From Tricholoma matsutake (taxonomy: Eukaryota > Basidiomycota > Agaricomycetes > Agaricales > Tricholomataceae): a DNA stretch of 64,000 nt. The notes under the pieces were generated by a model. That model was given only the letters and a program-made list of their open reading frames with translations. It did not search any database and was not told the origin of the DNA. Positions 1 to 10,708 of the stretch are shown piece by piece; position 1 is the stretch's first letter, and the number at the start of each line of letters is the position of its first letter. Both the position numbers and the translations under genes were made by a program. The stretch lies in NCBI GenBank assembly GCA_026075535.2, contig AP026548.1:8990001-9054000 (forward strand), given 5' to 3'.

Positions 1-266
1 CCCCTCTCTAGTTGTTCCCCTCTCTAGTTGTTCCCCTCTCTAGTTGTTCCCCCTCTCTGGCTGTTCCCTCTCTGTGGTTCTCCTCCCCTCTCCAGTTGTT
101 CCCCCTTCTCTGGTTGTTCCCCCTATCTGGTTGTTCCCCCCTCTCTAGTGGTTCCCCCCTCTCTAGTTGTGTCCCCCTCTCTAGTTGTTCCCCCTTCTCT
201 AGTTGTTCCCCCCTCTCTGGGTGTTCCCCCCTCTCTAGTTGTTCCCCCTCTCTAGTTGTTCCTCCC
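1..266. repeat. CT-rich minisatellite
   Basis: About a dozen tandem copies of a 17-20 bp unit of the form CTAGTTGTTCCCCCTCT, with variants (GG for AG, extra C or T). The array starts at the window edge, so its full length is unknown. Because the unit has no stop codon in several frames, it gives spurious open frames rich in Pro, Leu and Ser; I do not call a gene here. Confidence 0.9.
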
Positions 267-965
267 TACATTCATATATTTACTTAGTGTACCTCTACAT
301 GTTTTACATGGCAATCAATCATTTTATTTGTAACCCACCCCAGAAACAGGATGTGTGGCTTGGGTTTTCATGAATGCCCTCGTGCTTCATGGCAGATGAC
401 TGGATGCTTCTGAACCTTGCATTGAGGATTGGGGAATGGGATTTTGGCACAGTTGGACTGCCTCGGCGGGCATTGCTTCGGTTATGTTACCAGGGTTCTT
501 CCATGTATGACCCTGCTGTGCCTTAACACCTTTCTCAATTTTTGATTGCTTGGGGAGTGGACTATTCAACAGTCTGTCATGTTATGTCCTTGGGTTACAT
601 GTTTCTCACCCCACCCACCCTGTATGTTGGTGCTGGCCCTGTCCAGCCTATCTATGTAATTATTATTCTTTGAATGAATAATTTCTCTAGCTTGTCTATG
701 TAATGTTAATAAGTTGTTGAGGTGCTGTCTTCTAGTAATAGGTGTATTGGCCATGTCAGTTTTCACCATGCTGTGCAGGAATATGTGTGACAGTAGGGGG
801 GGGAGGGTTGCAGATTATGATATAATATCAGTCATTACTTAGAATGAACAGGAAACTATTAACACTGTAATTGGGTTAATATACCAGGCTCATTATTAAT
901 TCTACTTAAACATTAAATTCTTTTTTGTATGTAATCCAACACCAAATAACCAATTCCCATCCATT
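267..965. other. No recognisable gene
   Basis: AT-rich, unstructured sequence between the minisatellite and the first degenerate coding remnant. I see only short unsupported open frames and no repeat, RNA or transposon end. Confidence 0.5.
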
Positions 966-2957
966 TTAAAATAAATGGGGCTTGTCCTCCTTTGTCAGCC
1001 ACTTTGTTATCTCATCAAGAGACATGTTACTTTTGAGTCCTGAGAAAACAGAGCAGGCTTTTGCCCAGATATCCTCTGTATTGATGATGTACAATATCAA
1101 TAAAGGTGTCAAGTCATCAAAGGCACAAAACAACTTGACACCTGGCTTGAAAACTGGATGAGTGATAGGAATGAATTCATTCTGTGGAAGACCACATTTC
1201 CAGCAGTATTGGTATTTTTCAAACTGGAACTGTTGTTTCAGCTGAATCCAGCCAATGGCATGGTGCACAAACCGATCCTGTTTTGACTTGCAATGGATGA
1301 ACTATTGATGACATGGGGTGTTTGGTTGCCATTTATTTTTCCACATCCAACATATAATGCAGTATCCAGATTATGTTCCATGAAGGATTCCCCTGATGAC
1401 AGCTCTGCCACCTTTACCTTTTTATCTTGCTACAATCTGAAACTGTGCATTGTTCAAATGCAGTGACATAGATGGCCCAGGAGTTGGATGATTTACAGAA
1501 CAAACAACTCGAGAGGTCATTGGTGATGATGAAGATGTCAGTGGATGATCGAGAAGGGTCAAATCCAGAGATGTCTTGAATACCCCCCACAACAAAGATG
1601 AAGCACAGAGAAACATGGAGAAGAAAACAGACAAACAAAAGAAGGATCAATAAGAAACCTACCATGGGTCCAAGTAGAAGGAGGCAGTAAGAAATTCTTC
1701 AGGATAAGATTTTGATAACTGGCATCCAGCCAAGCACTTAATATTGAAATTGCAAACATACCTCACCAATGTGGAATGTTACTGTAGGGACACAATTCTT
1801 CACTCTTCCAGTCACATGATGCTAGTGACTTTAGGGCAAGTTTTTTTGACTTTCTGAAGGATGCATCTTGGAACATCAGAATTCTTTGTGAATATGACTT
1901 CCAGATCTTCTGATTATGTGGTGATGTCATCATTAGGGAGACATGTGGTGTGGAACCAACTTTTGCATTCCCAACAAAATCTATGCTCTTTTATATCAGG
2001 GTTCCACAGTGCCATGCATGTCTCTAGACTGCAATGTCTGGATGACCCCTTTCATACCATTCAGTGAATGTAAGTAGTCCAACTTTTACAGAAACAACGT
2101 ACTTGAAGACACTGATCCTTGTGGTTCCAGAAAAGTCTTCCAAGTAATGTCAATTATAAGCCAGAGAGATTTTATATCTGACAACCCATATCAGGAGAAA
2201 TATGTGACAATTGGGGGGTGGTCAAGATGTATATTGTTGAGTATTATAATTTCACACTTGTGTAGGTATGCTATAAAGGTATTTCAGTCCAAATTGTTCT
2301 GGGGTAAAGAACTAGCCCACCTGCAATCCCTTCAGAGCTGATTATAGATTCATGGTTTGAGGCATAAAGATCTTGTTGAGCTCCATTTTTTAAGTGCCTG
2401 AACCCATATCAGTAGAATCTCATGAGCTGAATTCCATGATATATTACCTATCTAATATGTTGAACCCTTAGGGCTGGCCTGCTTAATGTCATCTTTAGAG
2501 TAAAACCATTGCACTTTTAAATAGTGTTCCTGAAATAATATGAGGTGATCCAGTATCTTCTAGACATTTTCACTGCTTACTCAATTAGAGGGGGGATTTC
2601 CTTTGCTCCTCGGCTCTGGATTTCTACAATGAGTGCCTTCCAGTATCTATCTATCTATTGTTTGTTTGTCCAGTGGAAGGCCATAAAGGCCTGTATGGCT
2701 CACTGGGCAAAATGAGCCCTCTCTAAACTTCCATTCTGAAAAATTCCATGAGATTTCAGCAATGATAAGTCACAATCTCTGCTATACTTCCTAGCTGTGC
2801 TCTTGCAAGCACTATGGAATTGTACTGCCACTAACAATAGACTGGGCCAGAAAGAGCCAGAGCCAAAGTTGAACCCAAGAGTCTTAGACAGGTGTTGAAC
2901 CTGCATCCCCTGATATTCTGCCAAAGATTCACCAAATTTCAACATGCCGCAAGACAA
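966..2957 (-). pseudogene. Degenerate coding remnants, family uncertain
   Basis: Two protein-like stretches lie on the minus strand, broken by stops and frameshifts. The upstream one (2957-2700) contains a hydrophobic SFWPSLLLVAVQFHSACK stretch and LERAHF. The downstream one (1268-966) carries a cysteine pair, YCWKCGLPQ, followed by a conserved-looking THPVFKPG and a KWLT tail. That cysteine motif resembles the C-terminal region of RecQ-like helicase open frames that are amplified in some basidiomycetes, but this is from memory of the family and is weak. The intervening sequence (about 1270-2690) has scattered open segments on the same strand, so one decayed gene is possible. No intact product can be made. 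Confidence 0.3.
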
Positions 2958-3829
2958 TGTTCAGGGGAATTAATCCAAAGCTTATAGCAACTCCTGACAC
3001 ACTCCTTTTCTGCTATAAAGGTGGAAGTGTCAAGGGAGGCAGTAAATGTACTCGAAGCTCCTGACCCCATTGAGTGAGAGAAGAGAGGTCCTGAAGGCTC
3101 AGCAAACTGGGACTAAGCAGGACTTCACTAAATGTCAATGGACAAAAAGTCACAGCAGACAACCTCTTAGTGTGCTATATAGTTGAAATCTCAGCTCATC
3201 ATTAGCCAAACCATGCAGAGGAGTCTCAGAAGTAGTAGCAAGCCCAAATGTACCCAAAGGTCTCTGAGAATGTGGCACACAATGGTTCTGACAGATTTTG
3301 TTGAGGGTTGACATGCATCAAGGTTTTGCTCAAATTAAAACTCAGTCGGCAAGACCTGCACATGCTTGAGGCCCTGTGTACACATGCAGCCATGTGCATG
3401 TGGCCTTGCAGCTATTTGCACAGGGGCTTCATTCCCACGGGGGCTTCAAAAACCAAACAACTACAAAACCAGCAACCCTTACCAATCATCTGCATTTTGG
3501 ATTGGTAGTATAACAAAGGGGAGCAAGCTCCCCAATCATTTATTTTGGTGGTCAAAATTGGCCATTTAACCAACTGGTGTACTATGAAAACAATGTGAAT
3601 AACAGAATTGCAAACATTGTATACAAGGAAGTGTTGAATGGAGTTCTGTAGTAAAGGTGAGTAACCAAAAGCATTTAGAAGAACTGAAAACTAAGAGAGG
3701 TATTAATATAGATTTCAATTTAGAATTAGACTAAGATTTAGAGATAGATTTTGAAATGTACTTGGATTGAATCAAGGGATTGAAAAGTTTCGTTTGAGAA
3801 GACTTGAGGGCAGGCTTTTATAATAACAA
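2958..3829. other. No recognisable gene
   Basis: Unstructured intergenic sequence with only short open frames on both strands. I cannot assign any family to it. Confidence 0.45.
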
Positions 3830-4055
3830 GTCAGCAACAAGTAAATGCAAGTTTCTAATGAAGTCAATAACAATTCATAGTGAAGTTAGTAATGAGTCAA
3901 TACAAGGTTTGTAATGAGGTCAATACCAGAAGTCACTAACAAGTCCATAATAATTTGTAATGAAGTTAGTAACAAATCAATAAAAATTTGTAATGAAGTT
4001 AGTAACACTCAATACAAGGTTGTAATGAAGTCAATAACAACTTATAATGAAGTCT
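3830..4055. repeat. Degenerate 30-bp tandem repeat
   Basis: Roughly seven imperfect copies of a unit built from TTTGTAATGAAGTTAGTAAC followed by AAGTCAATA-like sequence, with small indels between copies. It lies just outside the left end of KDZ1. No coding potential. Confidence 0.75.
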
Positions 4056-4186
4056 TCAGTTAAACCATTAATTACTTTTCTGCATTAGAATAAAGAACCT
4101 ACATGCTGCATATGCCAAATCATCTTGTTCTCTGATGCCTGAACCTATAATGAAAATGGTAAGGCCATAAAACAAATTTTTATGGT

Positions 4187-4300
4187 CAGATAGGTAAGCT
4201 ACAATGTACCAAATAATACAGTCTATCGAACACATACAGTGTACTGAATGATACGGGTTCAGTGGATGCTGTCAAATGCTCTCATAGTATGTATAACATG
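4187..4300 (+). repeat. KDZ1 left terminal inverted repeat
   Basis: Sequence from CAGATAGGTAAGCTAC through GGTTCAGTGGATGCTGTCAA aligns, with scattered substitutions, to the two terminal repeats of KDZ2 (27736 onward, and the reverse complement of 41155 downward). Most differences are transitions. It shows KDZ1 and KDZ2 are one family. No partner repeat was found to the right of KDZ1. Confidence 0.8.
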
Positions 4301-4890
4301 TACTAGTATCAAATGAGTACACTTTTACAATTCTTGCTTGTGATACACTATGAAGAATGTTAATATACAGATCAGAGATAGCGTTGGACACGGTACTCGG
4401 CAATGGCAACAGCATCGGCAATGGCATTGGCATAGATATATGGCATTGGCTAATGGATAGATGTGCATAGAAAACTGTATGGCCTAGCTATAGGCAATGA
4501 TACTGATTTTCTATGTAGTGCAGACCTACCAAACAGGATCAGCTTGCCCACCCGATTGGTATTGGTTAATGCTGCTGATGCCATCTAAGGACATTTCCTG
4601 ATGCCGAAGGTTATATAGTGACATGTATGATAAATGCCTCAATTAGCAATGTTTCATTTGTTGTATGCAGATTTATGAAATGGGTCAGCACTAGCACTGG
4701 CAGAAATTAAAAATTTACCAACATTGGCAGCAGCAGACACATAATACAGACCTTCATGAAATCAGAGATCAGCATCAGAATTGAGCACGGCACCAGCACC
4801 GGGATTAGGGATCGGGCAGAACACATTCGGTGTTCCAACAATTATTACTACATGTTCATGTATAGAATATGTAAATGAAATAAATGAGCA
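4301..4890. other. KDZ1 subterminal non-coding region
   Basis: Between the terminal repeat and the end of gene D. It contains short GGCAATGGCA/GCATCGG hexamer-type runs near 4390-4450 and 4770-4810, the same motif that fills coding minisatellites elsewhere in KDZ1. No gene is seen. Confidence 0.55.
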
Positions 4891-6430
4891 TCATCCATCA
4901 TCCGTAGTGTCCATATCATCAGAGCCACGCAACCAAGTGTGTTCAACATAAAAGTCTGCATGAGTATAGATGGGCAGCGTGATGTGAGAAGGAGTGGGGT
5001 GCTCTATCTGGGAGGTGCTGGGGGACTTGTCACTAAAATTGTCAGAATTCGCACCGGCATCATCAGCATCGGCATTGGATTCACCCCGAGGTCCAGTAGA
5101 ATCTGTCTCTGATGATGAGAGAAAAACATCTGCTGCATCAGACGTGGTGGCAAAAGCTGATAGGGGATTTGAGGGTGGAGATGAAGAGGTAGAACCATCA
5201 AGGTAGAAGTCAGCAGCATCAATGCCGGTTGGGGAACCCATGGGGGCAGATGATGAATCAGAACCATATGCCATGGGTGCCTGAAGGGTGGTATGCTGAT
5301 CAGCATCATTTGCTACATCATCTTCACCTTGCCAAACCATGAGTGCCTCAGCATTGGCAGCAGCAGTGGGGACGGGATCAGTAGTGGGAACAGGGATGGA
5401 ATCGGAATCGGTGTTGGCAGCAGAGAGATCAGCATCGGCAATGGGGACTGAAGCAACAGGAGCAGGGACAGGAACAACAGGAGCAGTCCCAGCATTGGAC
5501 ACATCAGATTCAGCATCTGAAAAATATAGGCCAGCATCGTCACCAGTAACTGTGGGTGGTTGACTGTAGGCAGAGACAACTGTTGGGAGACTTGGTGCAT
5601 CTGACCACTCCTTCTTTTGCTGTGTGCCATCAGGTAGAGACCCTGCATACCCAGAATGCTGTGCCTTTCCCTTGCCCTTGGTTGCCTGATTGATTGCTAA
5701 AACCTCATTCTCTGCAATATCAATGCCCCAGGTCCACTTGTAGGAGGTTGGGGGAAGGGCCTTCAGGTGCTCAAGTTCAGCCTGTGCATGTGCAGATACC
5801 AGTTCTGATTGTCTTCTTATGGCCGACCGTCTCCCAGCATGTCCACAGTTGTTTTCTGATGCCACTGCCAGTGCTGCTGCCGGTGCCATTGTTAACTTCT
5901 GTGGTTGGGACTGAAGCTCCTTGAGCAGGGCTAGCTCATGAAGCCGTTGGAACCCTTCTGATTGCCTGACATTTGCAGTCATCGCAGCCATCTATGAAGT
6001 CCCGCATCCTGCGTGCTTCATTGAACAAATCCCCAATGAGAGCCTGCAGGTCGATGCAAGATTGGCAGTTGGCTCAGCCATCGGCAGCATTGTCTGCTGG
6101 CTGGCTATCAGTGAGTGGTGAGCTGGTGATCACAGGGGCAGGGATATACTGCTGATAGCTATCGAGGCACTTATCGAGGGTGTCACTGGCAAAAATTTGC
6201 CCCAGTGCCGGTTCACTATTGTGGCTCCACCAATCACATACATATGAATCCACCAGATGGCTAGGACCGTTGCTGGCAACACCATCATCCAACGAGGCCA
6301 AGAGAGACAGATGGAATCCAAGGGGTAGGTGGTCCAAATTCACATCAGCAAGACTGTCAGCCAAGGACTGAAGAAGGATCGGCACATCCATCATAAGGCT
6401 GATGGAGGTGCCAATGCCGATCCAAGACAT
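4891..6430 (-). pseudogene. KDZ1 cargo gene D (unknown function)
   Basis: Gene of unknown function downstream of the transposase and on the same strand. The preferred start is the ATG at 6430 (MSWIGIGTS), because the KDZ2 copy begins MSQIGFATS at the matching place. Order along the protein: a helical N-terminal part (LADSLADVNLDHLPLGFH), a WWSHNSEPAL segment, a CQSC cysteine pair, a helical QAELEHLKALPP segment, a YKWTWGIDI motif, then an acidic Ser/Ala/Asp-rich tail of about 200 residues ending DTTDDG. The YKWTWG motif and both flanks are conserved in KDZ2. The frame is interrupted by TGA at 6074-6076 and by a one-base shift or missed intron near 5990-6030. I recognise no known domain. Conservation between two element copies argues that it is transposon cargo rather than host sequence. 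Confidence 0.6.
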
Positions 6431-6752
6431 GACATACATCTGTCATACTTGTCAGTGATGTATACTTACTTCCTTTAGGAAAGATCTCAACATACAAGCT
6501 CGGCATAGAGAATTTTTTGCATCCAACATTGTTTTACAAAGTTTGTTTGGTCTAACTGCAACAAAACTTGATGGAATCAGGACTCCGCATACCAAATGAT
6601 CTCTTGTGTCCGCATTTGGAGTTGCCCTTTCGGGCCCGATTGCAACAAAAAAGGGTTGAAGATTGAGAGACTTTTGTTCAACATGGTCGTGGTTGGTGAT
6701 CAAGATAATTGTGTTTACATCATGTTTACATAATACATGTGGCACTTTTCAG

Positions 6753-9700
6753 TCACAGAGGGGAGATATAATTGGCATTTGTTGATCTAAATACATTGTC
6801 AGCCCTCAATGCTAATTCATACCATGAAGTGTGCTGGCGATTAGCATAGGCTAGCGGACCAGGAAGGGTATTCTCGGACTGTGAGGCTGACTGCCACCAT
6901 TGGCTGTGATAGATGAAATACTGCACAGTCCACTGCATCTCATATGTGACCAGTCGAAATTCCTCCCTCCATTGATTTCTCTGAGCCTGTGAACGAAGCC
7001 AATGTACTCGCCTGACTATGAAAATTGTTAGTACAATGAATACGGATGGCTACAAAATATATTTACATTCCCAGAATCAGCCAGCATCAGCAACGGGAAT
7101 GGCATCGGCATTGGCCATGAGACCAGTACAAATGTGGGAATTATGCCAAATCCAGGACAGACGAACAGAGGTGGAACCAGGTACATTCAGATTCAAAATA
7201 GCTGTGCTGGCATTGAGGTCATCCTTGGATAACTGCTGAAACATACTCAATGTATCATCATCACAATCCAGTGCCAGCATTCGGCTATGGCAATGGTTAT
7301 ACATTCGGGCATGCAAGCTAATTTTGTTAACCAACTCGTGGACAACAGCTCGTGACTGGGTGGGAACTCCCTTTCACAGTGCCGCTCAAATGATGTGTGA
7401 ATATTGAAATGATTTGTCGGCAATGAGCTCCTGCAGCTGGTGCTGCAGTCGGTTTGCCTGGATCTTGCGGAGGTTAATCTCTACATCTGCAAGATTGCCA
7501 TTAGAGGGGAGGTATACTTGTTGCTCCTCAACTGGAATAGCATGTGTGTGGGCTGGGAGATCTGACAGGCCTGATGCCACAGCACTGTCATCATCCAGGT
7601 CACTGGGGGTATCAAATTCCCCTTCATTATCATGGGTGATCCATGAGGGAGCAATGTCATGATCGGCAATGTTGGCAGCATTTTGTAACTGCATTAAGGT
7701 TACCATGTCAGATGTGAGAGCTTCTCTCTCCCCTTCAACAGCTTGCGTGTCAGAAATGTGAGGTGATTTACCAAGTCGATGGACTTTGTCTCATAATTCA
7801 ATCCTGGTGACGATCAATGATGGGTTGTGATTGGTGGTAGGCAGTACAACTCACTGCATTTGTTCAAAAAGAATAGCAAAATCAATCCACTCCTCAACTG
7901 TGGATTGAACCAGTGCTGATGCCGAAGTTAAGGCTGATCCTGTCCCTGCTGCTCATCCTGTCCCTGCTGCTAATCCTGTCCCTGCTGCCTCTGCCATTTC
8001 TGATATGTGAGTGGCATACATATCCATTACCCTGATATCTGTGAGTCTCCAGGATTCTGCTGCCCTCACTTCATCCTCCCATCGTTCAATTGCCAGTTGG
8101 CTGAATGCTGCCATTAGTTCACCATGGTATTGGCTGAGTTGTGTAGAGTTCTCAAGGGCTTCCCAAGATTTTGAGCAGAGTGTGACTGTCATGCCAAGCA
8201 TTCTCTTGTGATTTGAATCTGTAGCATGATCATCAAGCATTTCTGCCCGATGTGGCAAGGTCACTGTTCTGACCATTGTAGAAATGGAATTCAGTGATGC
8301 CCACAGAGACTCAAGTATTTCTCCTGCTACAATGCCAGACCCTGGAATGAAAGATGGAGCATAGCAAAAGAAGCATTCATCCTTGTGGCCATGAACATGC
8401 AAAAGCCCAATGGCCTGGTCAATGGTCAAGCCGGCTGGAAGATGGGCACCAATATGTTCCCGAAGGTGGATAATGTACTGGCAGACAATGTCATAAATGA
8501 GCATGACTCCCTGTTGAGGGTCAACTCTGGTGGTCTTCAGCACTTGAAGGAAAGCAAAGTCGACATTCTTTTGCTGTTCTCCATGAAACAGATCTACCAA
8601 TGCATTGGGCACATAACATCCATGCCGTGCACATGCAATGGCTGCTACTCCAGTCCTGTCACATGCCTTCAACGCCAGAAAAGCATTCACAACAGCTAGG
8701 AATTTATTTTTGCAAGGAGCCTTCTGGAAACCCAAATACAAATCAGACTGGCTTTGGGGGCGGCATCAGGAACAGCATTGGCCACCACCAAGGGAAGGTA
8801 CCTACCATTAATTGTTCTCTGGTGGCTTGGAGAAACAGCTCATATTCAGCCCAATTTGGGGCCATCCCACCTCCATCCCATAGTATCGGAGTTTTTCTGC
8901 TGAACATGATCAGCTTTGAAATTGCCATTAGCCATGAATATGTGTTTAAAGTCAAATCTGAAATCCATAGTATCATTTTAGATGCCACTGCACTGAGGTA
9001 TTTTGACACCCACCGGTTCACATCATCTTTCCAATTCTCCAGTATATTAATGCCTACTTGAGGACAGGCTGGACAGAAATTGGCAAGTGATCCTGGTTCA
9101 GGATTCAAAGGATCTCTTTGATTGTGTCCATACCCTGCCCACTTCAATCTTTTCATCCAACGCCATAAGCGGGACATGCACCAAAGCTCATGATAGAGAT
9201 TGACCACTTTGGCAGGCCTCATCAGCAATGTTACACATCGAATCAGCTGGTAAAACTGATAGGCCAATGCCTTTAATTCCAGATTACAGAGCCAAAAATG
9301 GTCTAGGACCTGCACGCTGAACAGATTCCGTATGTTGGTGAAGCTTGTGGGTAGTAAGTTACTGGTTACCAGGTCCAAGGGAATTTGGTGTTCCCCCTGA
9401 CACTGGCAGGTAACCATTGCTAAGTGATGTATTCCATTTGTATGGACCACACAAATATAACTGTTGTTCAGGGCATCGGCAGTGGGCACGGCATCGGCAG
9501 CAGGTATGGCATCAGCAGCAGGTATGGCATCAGCAGCTGGGACGGCATCGGCAGTTTGATTAGGATTAGGCAAATATGGTTGAAATGCATGGAGGTCATC
9601 ATCGGCATGCTCAACTTCAGATTTGTCATTGGCATCAAAGAAGCCTTGGAAACCATTCTCAACATTAATATTCCCCTTCCCTTGATGCCAAAGGGCATCA

Positions 9701-10559
9701 AGGTGATCAAAAAATGCTGAGTTGGCCCCAGGTTCATCTTTGGCCCAGTTGTTGGCCTGAGACTCATTATATGTGTTTGAGGTTGAGTCAGGTGAAGAGG
9801 GCCAGTGCCAGTGCTGTTGGTGATCATTTGCCTGCCAATTGGCCGACTCTTGCTCTGCTTTATCCTTCACATCTTCAAATGTCTCCAGATATTTCAATTG
9901 GAAGTTCAGAGTGTTGCAAATCGGCTGATCCATCTGGTGCTGGACTAAAATGTATGTGCCGACCTACCATAGTTCAGCCTGGCAGAAGTGCGTGCCGGTC
10001 CAGCATTCAATGCGATGGAAGGGATTTTGCCTGTGGGTTACATGCATGCATGTGCAGCAAAGCATGCTTCCCAGTGAACAATCAATGCATCACCAAATTG
10101 CCCATTTATTGAATGGACAGTGGTTGCAAACTTGTTTGTCAACCGACCAGGCCTGCTGAGTGAGGGATGCTTGCAGCAATTCATCTACTTGTCCCACAAA
10201 CTCCAGTACATAATCTCGCTGTCTCTATTATTTGTATATGAGCCTTGCTTCGTAAGCAATCAGTGTCAGAAACTAACCATGCCGATGTGTGGCCAAGTCG
10301 GCTCAGCGGCCACCTGAGGTTCTTGCATGTCCCATTCTGGAGCAACATTGGGATTATCCTGTATAACAGAATTTGATTGACCCAGTTCTTCCACTGCAGT
10401 CAGGGGGACCTTGATGTGCTTTGTTTTTGGTCCATGTTTCGTGTTGACCTCAACTTCTACATGTGTAACAGTATCGACTGCATCATCATTGTCCTCATGC
10501 AGGGGGGCATTCTTCTTTGATCTTCTGTTTCGCTTGTAAGGAACTCTTGTTAGGCTCAT
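6753..10559 (-). pseudogene. KDZ1 transposase with CxC2 cysteine cluster
   Basis: KDZ-type transposase, the enzyme expected to cut and move the element. Exons on the minus strand: 10559-10278 (basic N-terminus), 10224-8816, 8723-7855, 7803 to about 7070, and a last exon ending at 6753; introns are GT..AG. The second exon carries the CxC2-like zinc cluster (CNHC, CIDC, CC-x-C, then RQNPFHRIECWTG). The next exon holds the KDZ core: YDIVCQY (candidate catalytic Asp), HGHKDEC, and GEILESLW (candidate catalytic Glu). The C-terminus is helical and ends NANYISPL. In-frame stops: TGA 10090-10092, TAG 9964-9966, TGA 7950-7952, TGA 7791-7793, TGA 7386-7388 and one a few codons after that. At 7791 KDZ2 keeps CGA. 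Family assignment is firm; the outer exon limits are less so. Confidence 0.85.
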
Positions 10560-10708
10560 GATGATTTGGGGTGAGTCACAACAACACCCAATTATTGATC
10601 GGGGTATTGTACTATTGACCTCGTGTGATCCTCATGTGATCCTCATGTCAATGATATGTTTTATGTCAATGACAAGAATGATTCTTTCCTTCACATCAGT
10701 CCCCCCCA
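10560..10708. promoter_or_regulatory. Divergent promoter region of KDZ1
   Basis: A 149-bp gap separates the start codons of the transposase (minus strand) and gene B (plus strand), so it must hold the promoters of both. It includes a direct repeat of GTGATCCTCATGT (about 10625-10650) and two TGTCAATGA copies just after it, which are candidate binding sites. No clear TATA box. KDZ2 has lost this region by deletion. Confidence 0.5.

Noticed and set aside
9945..9967. Possible 23-nt GT..AG intron in the KDZ1 transposase
   Set aside because: KDZ2 reads straight through the same place (ELWEVGTYLLVQHQ), so KDZ1 simply has a TAG there.
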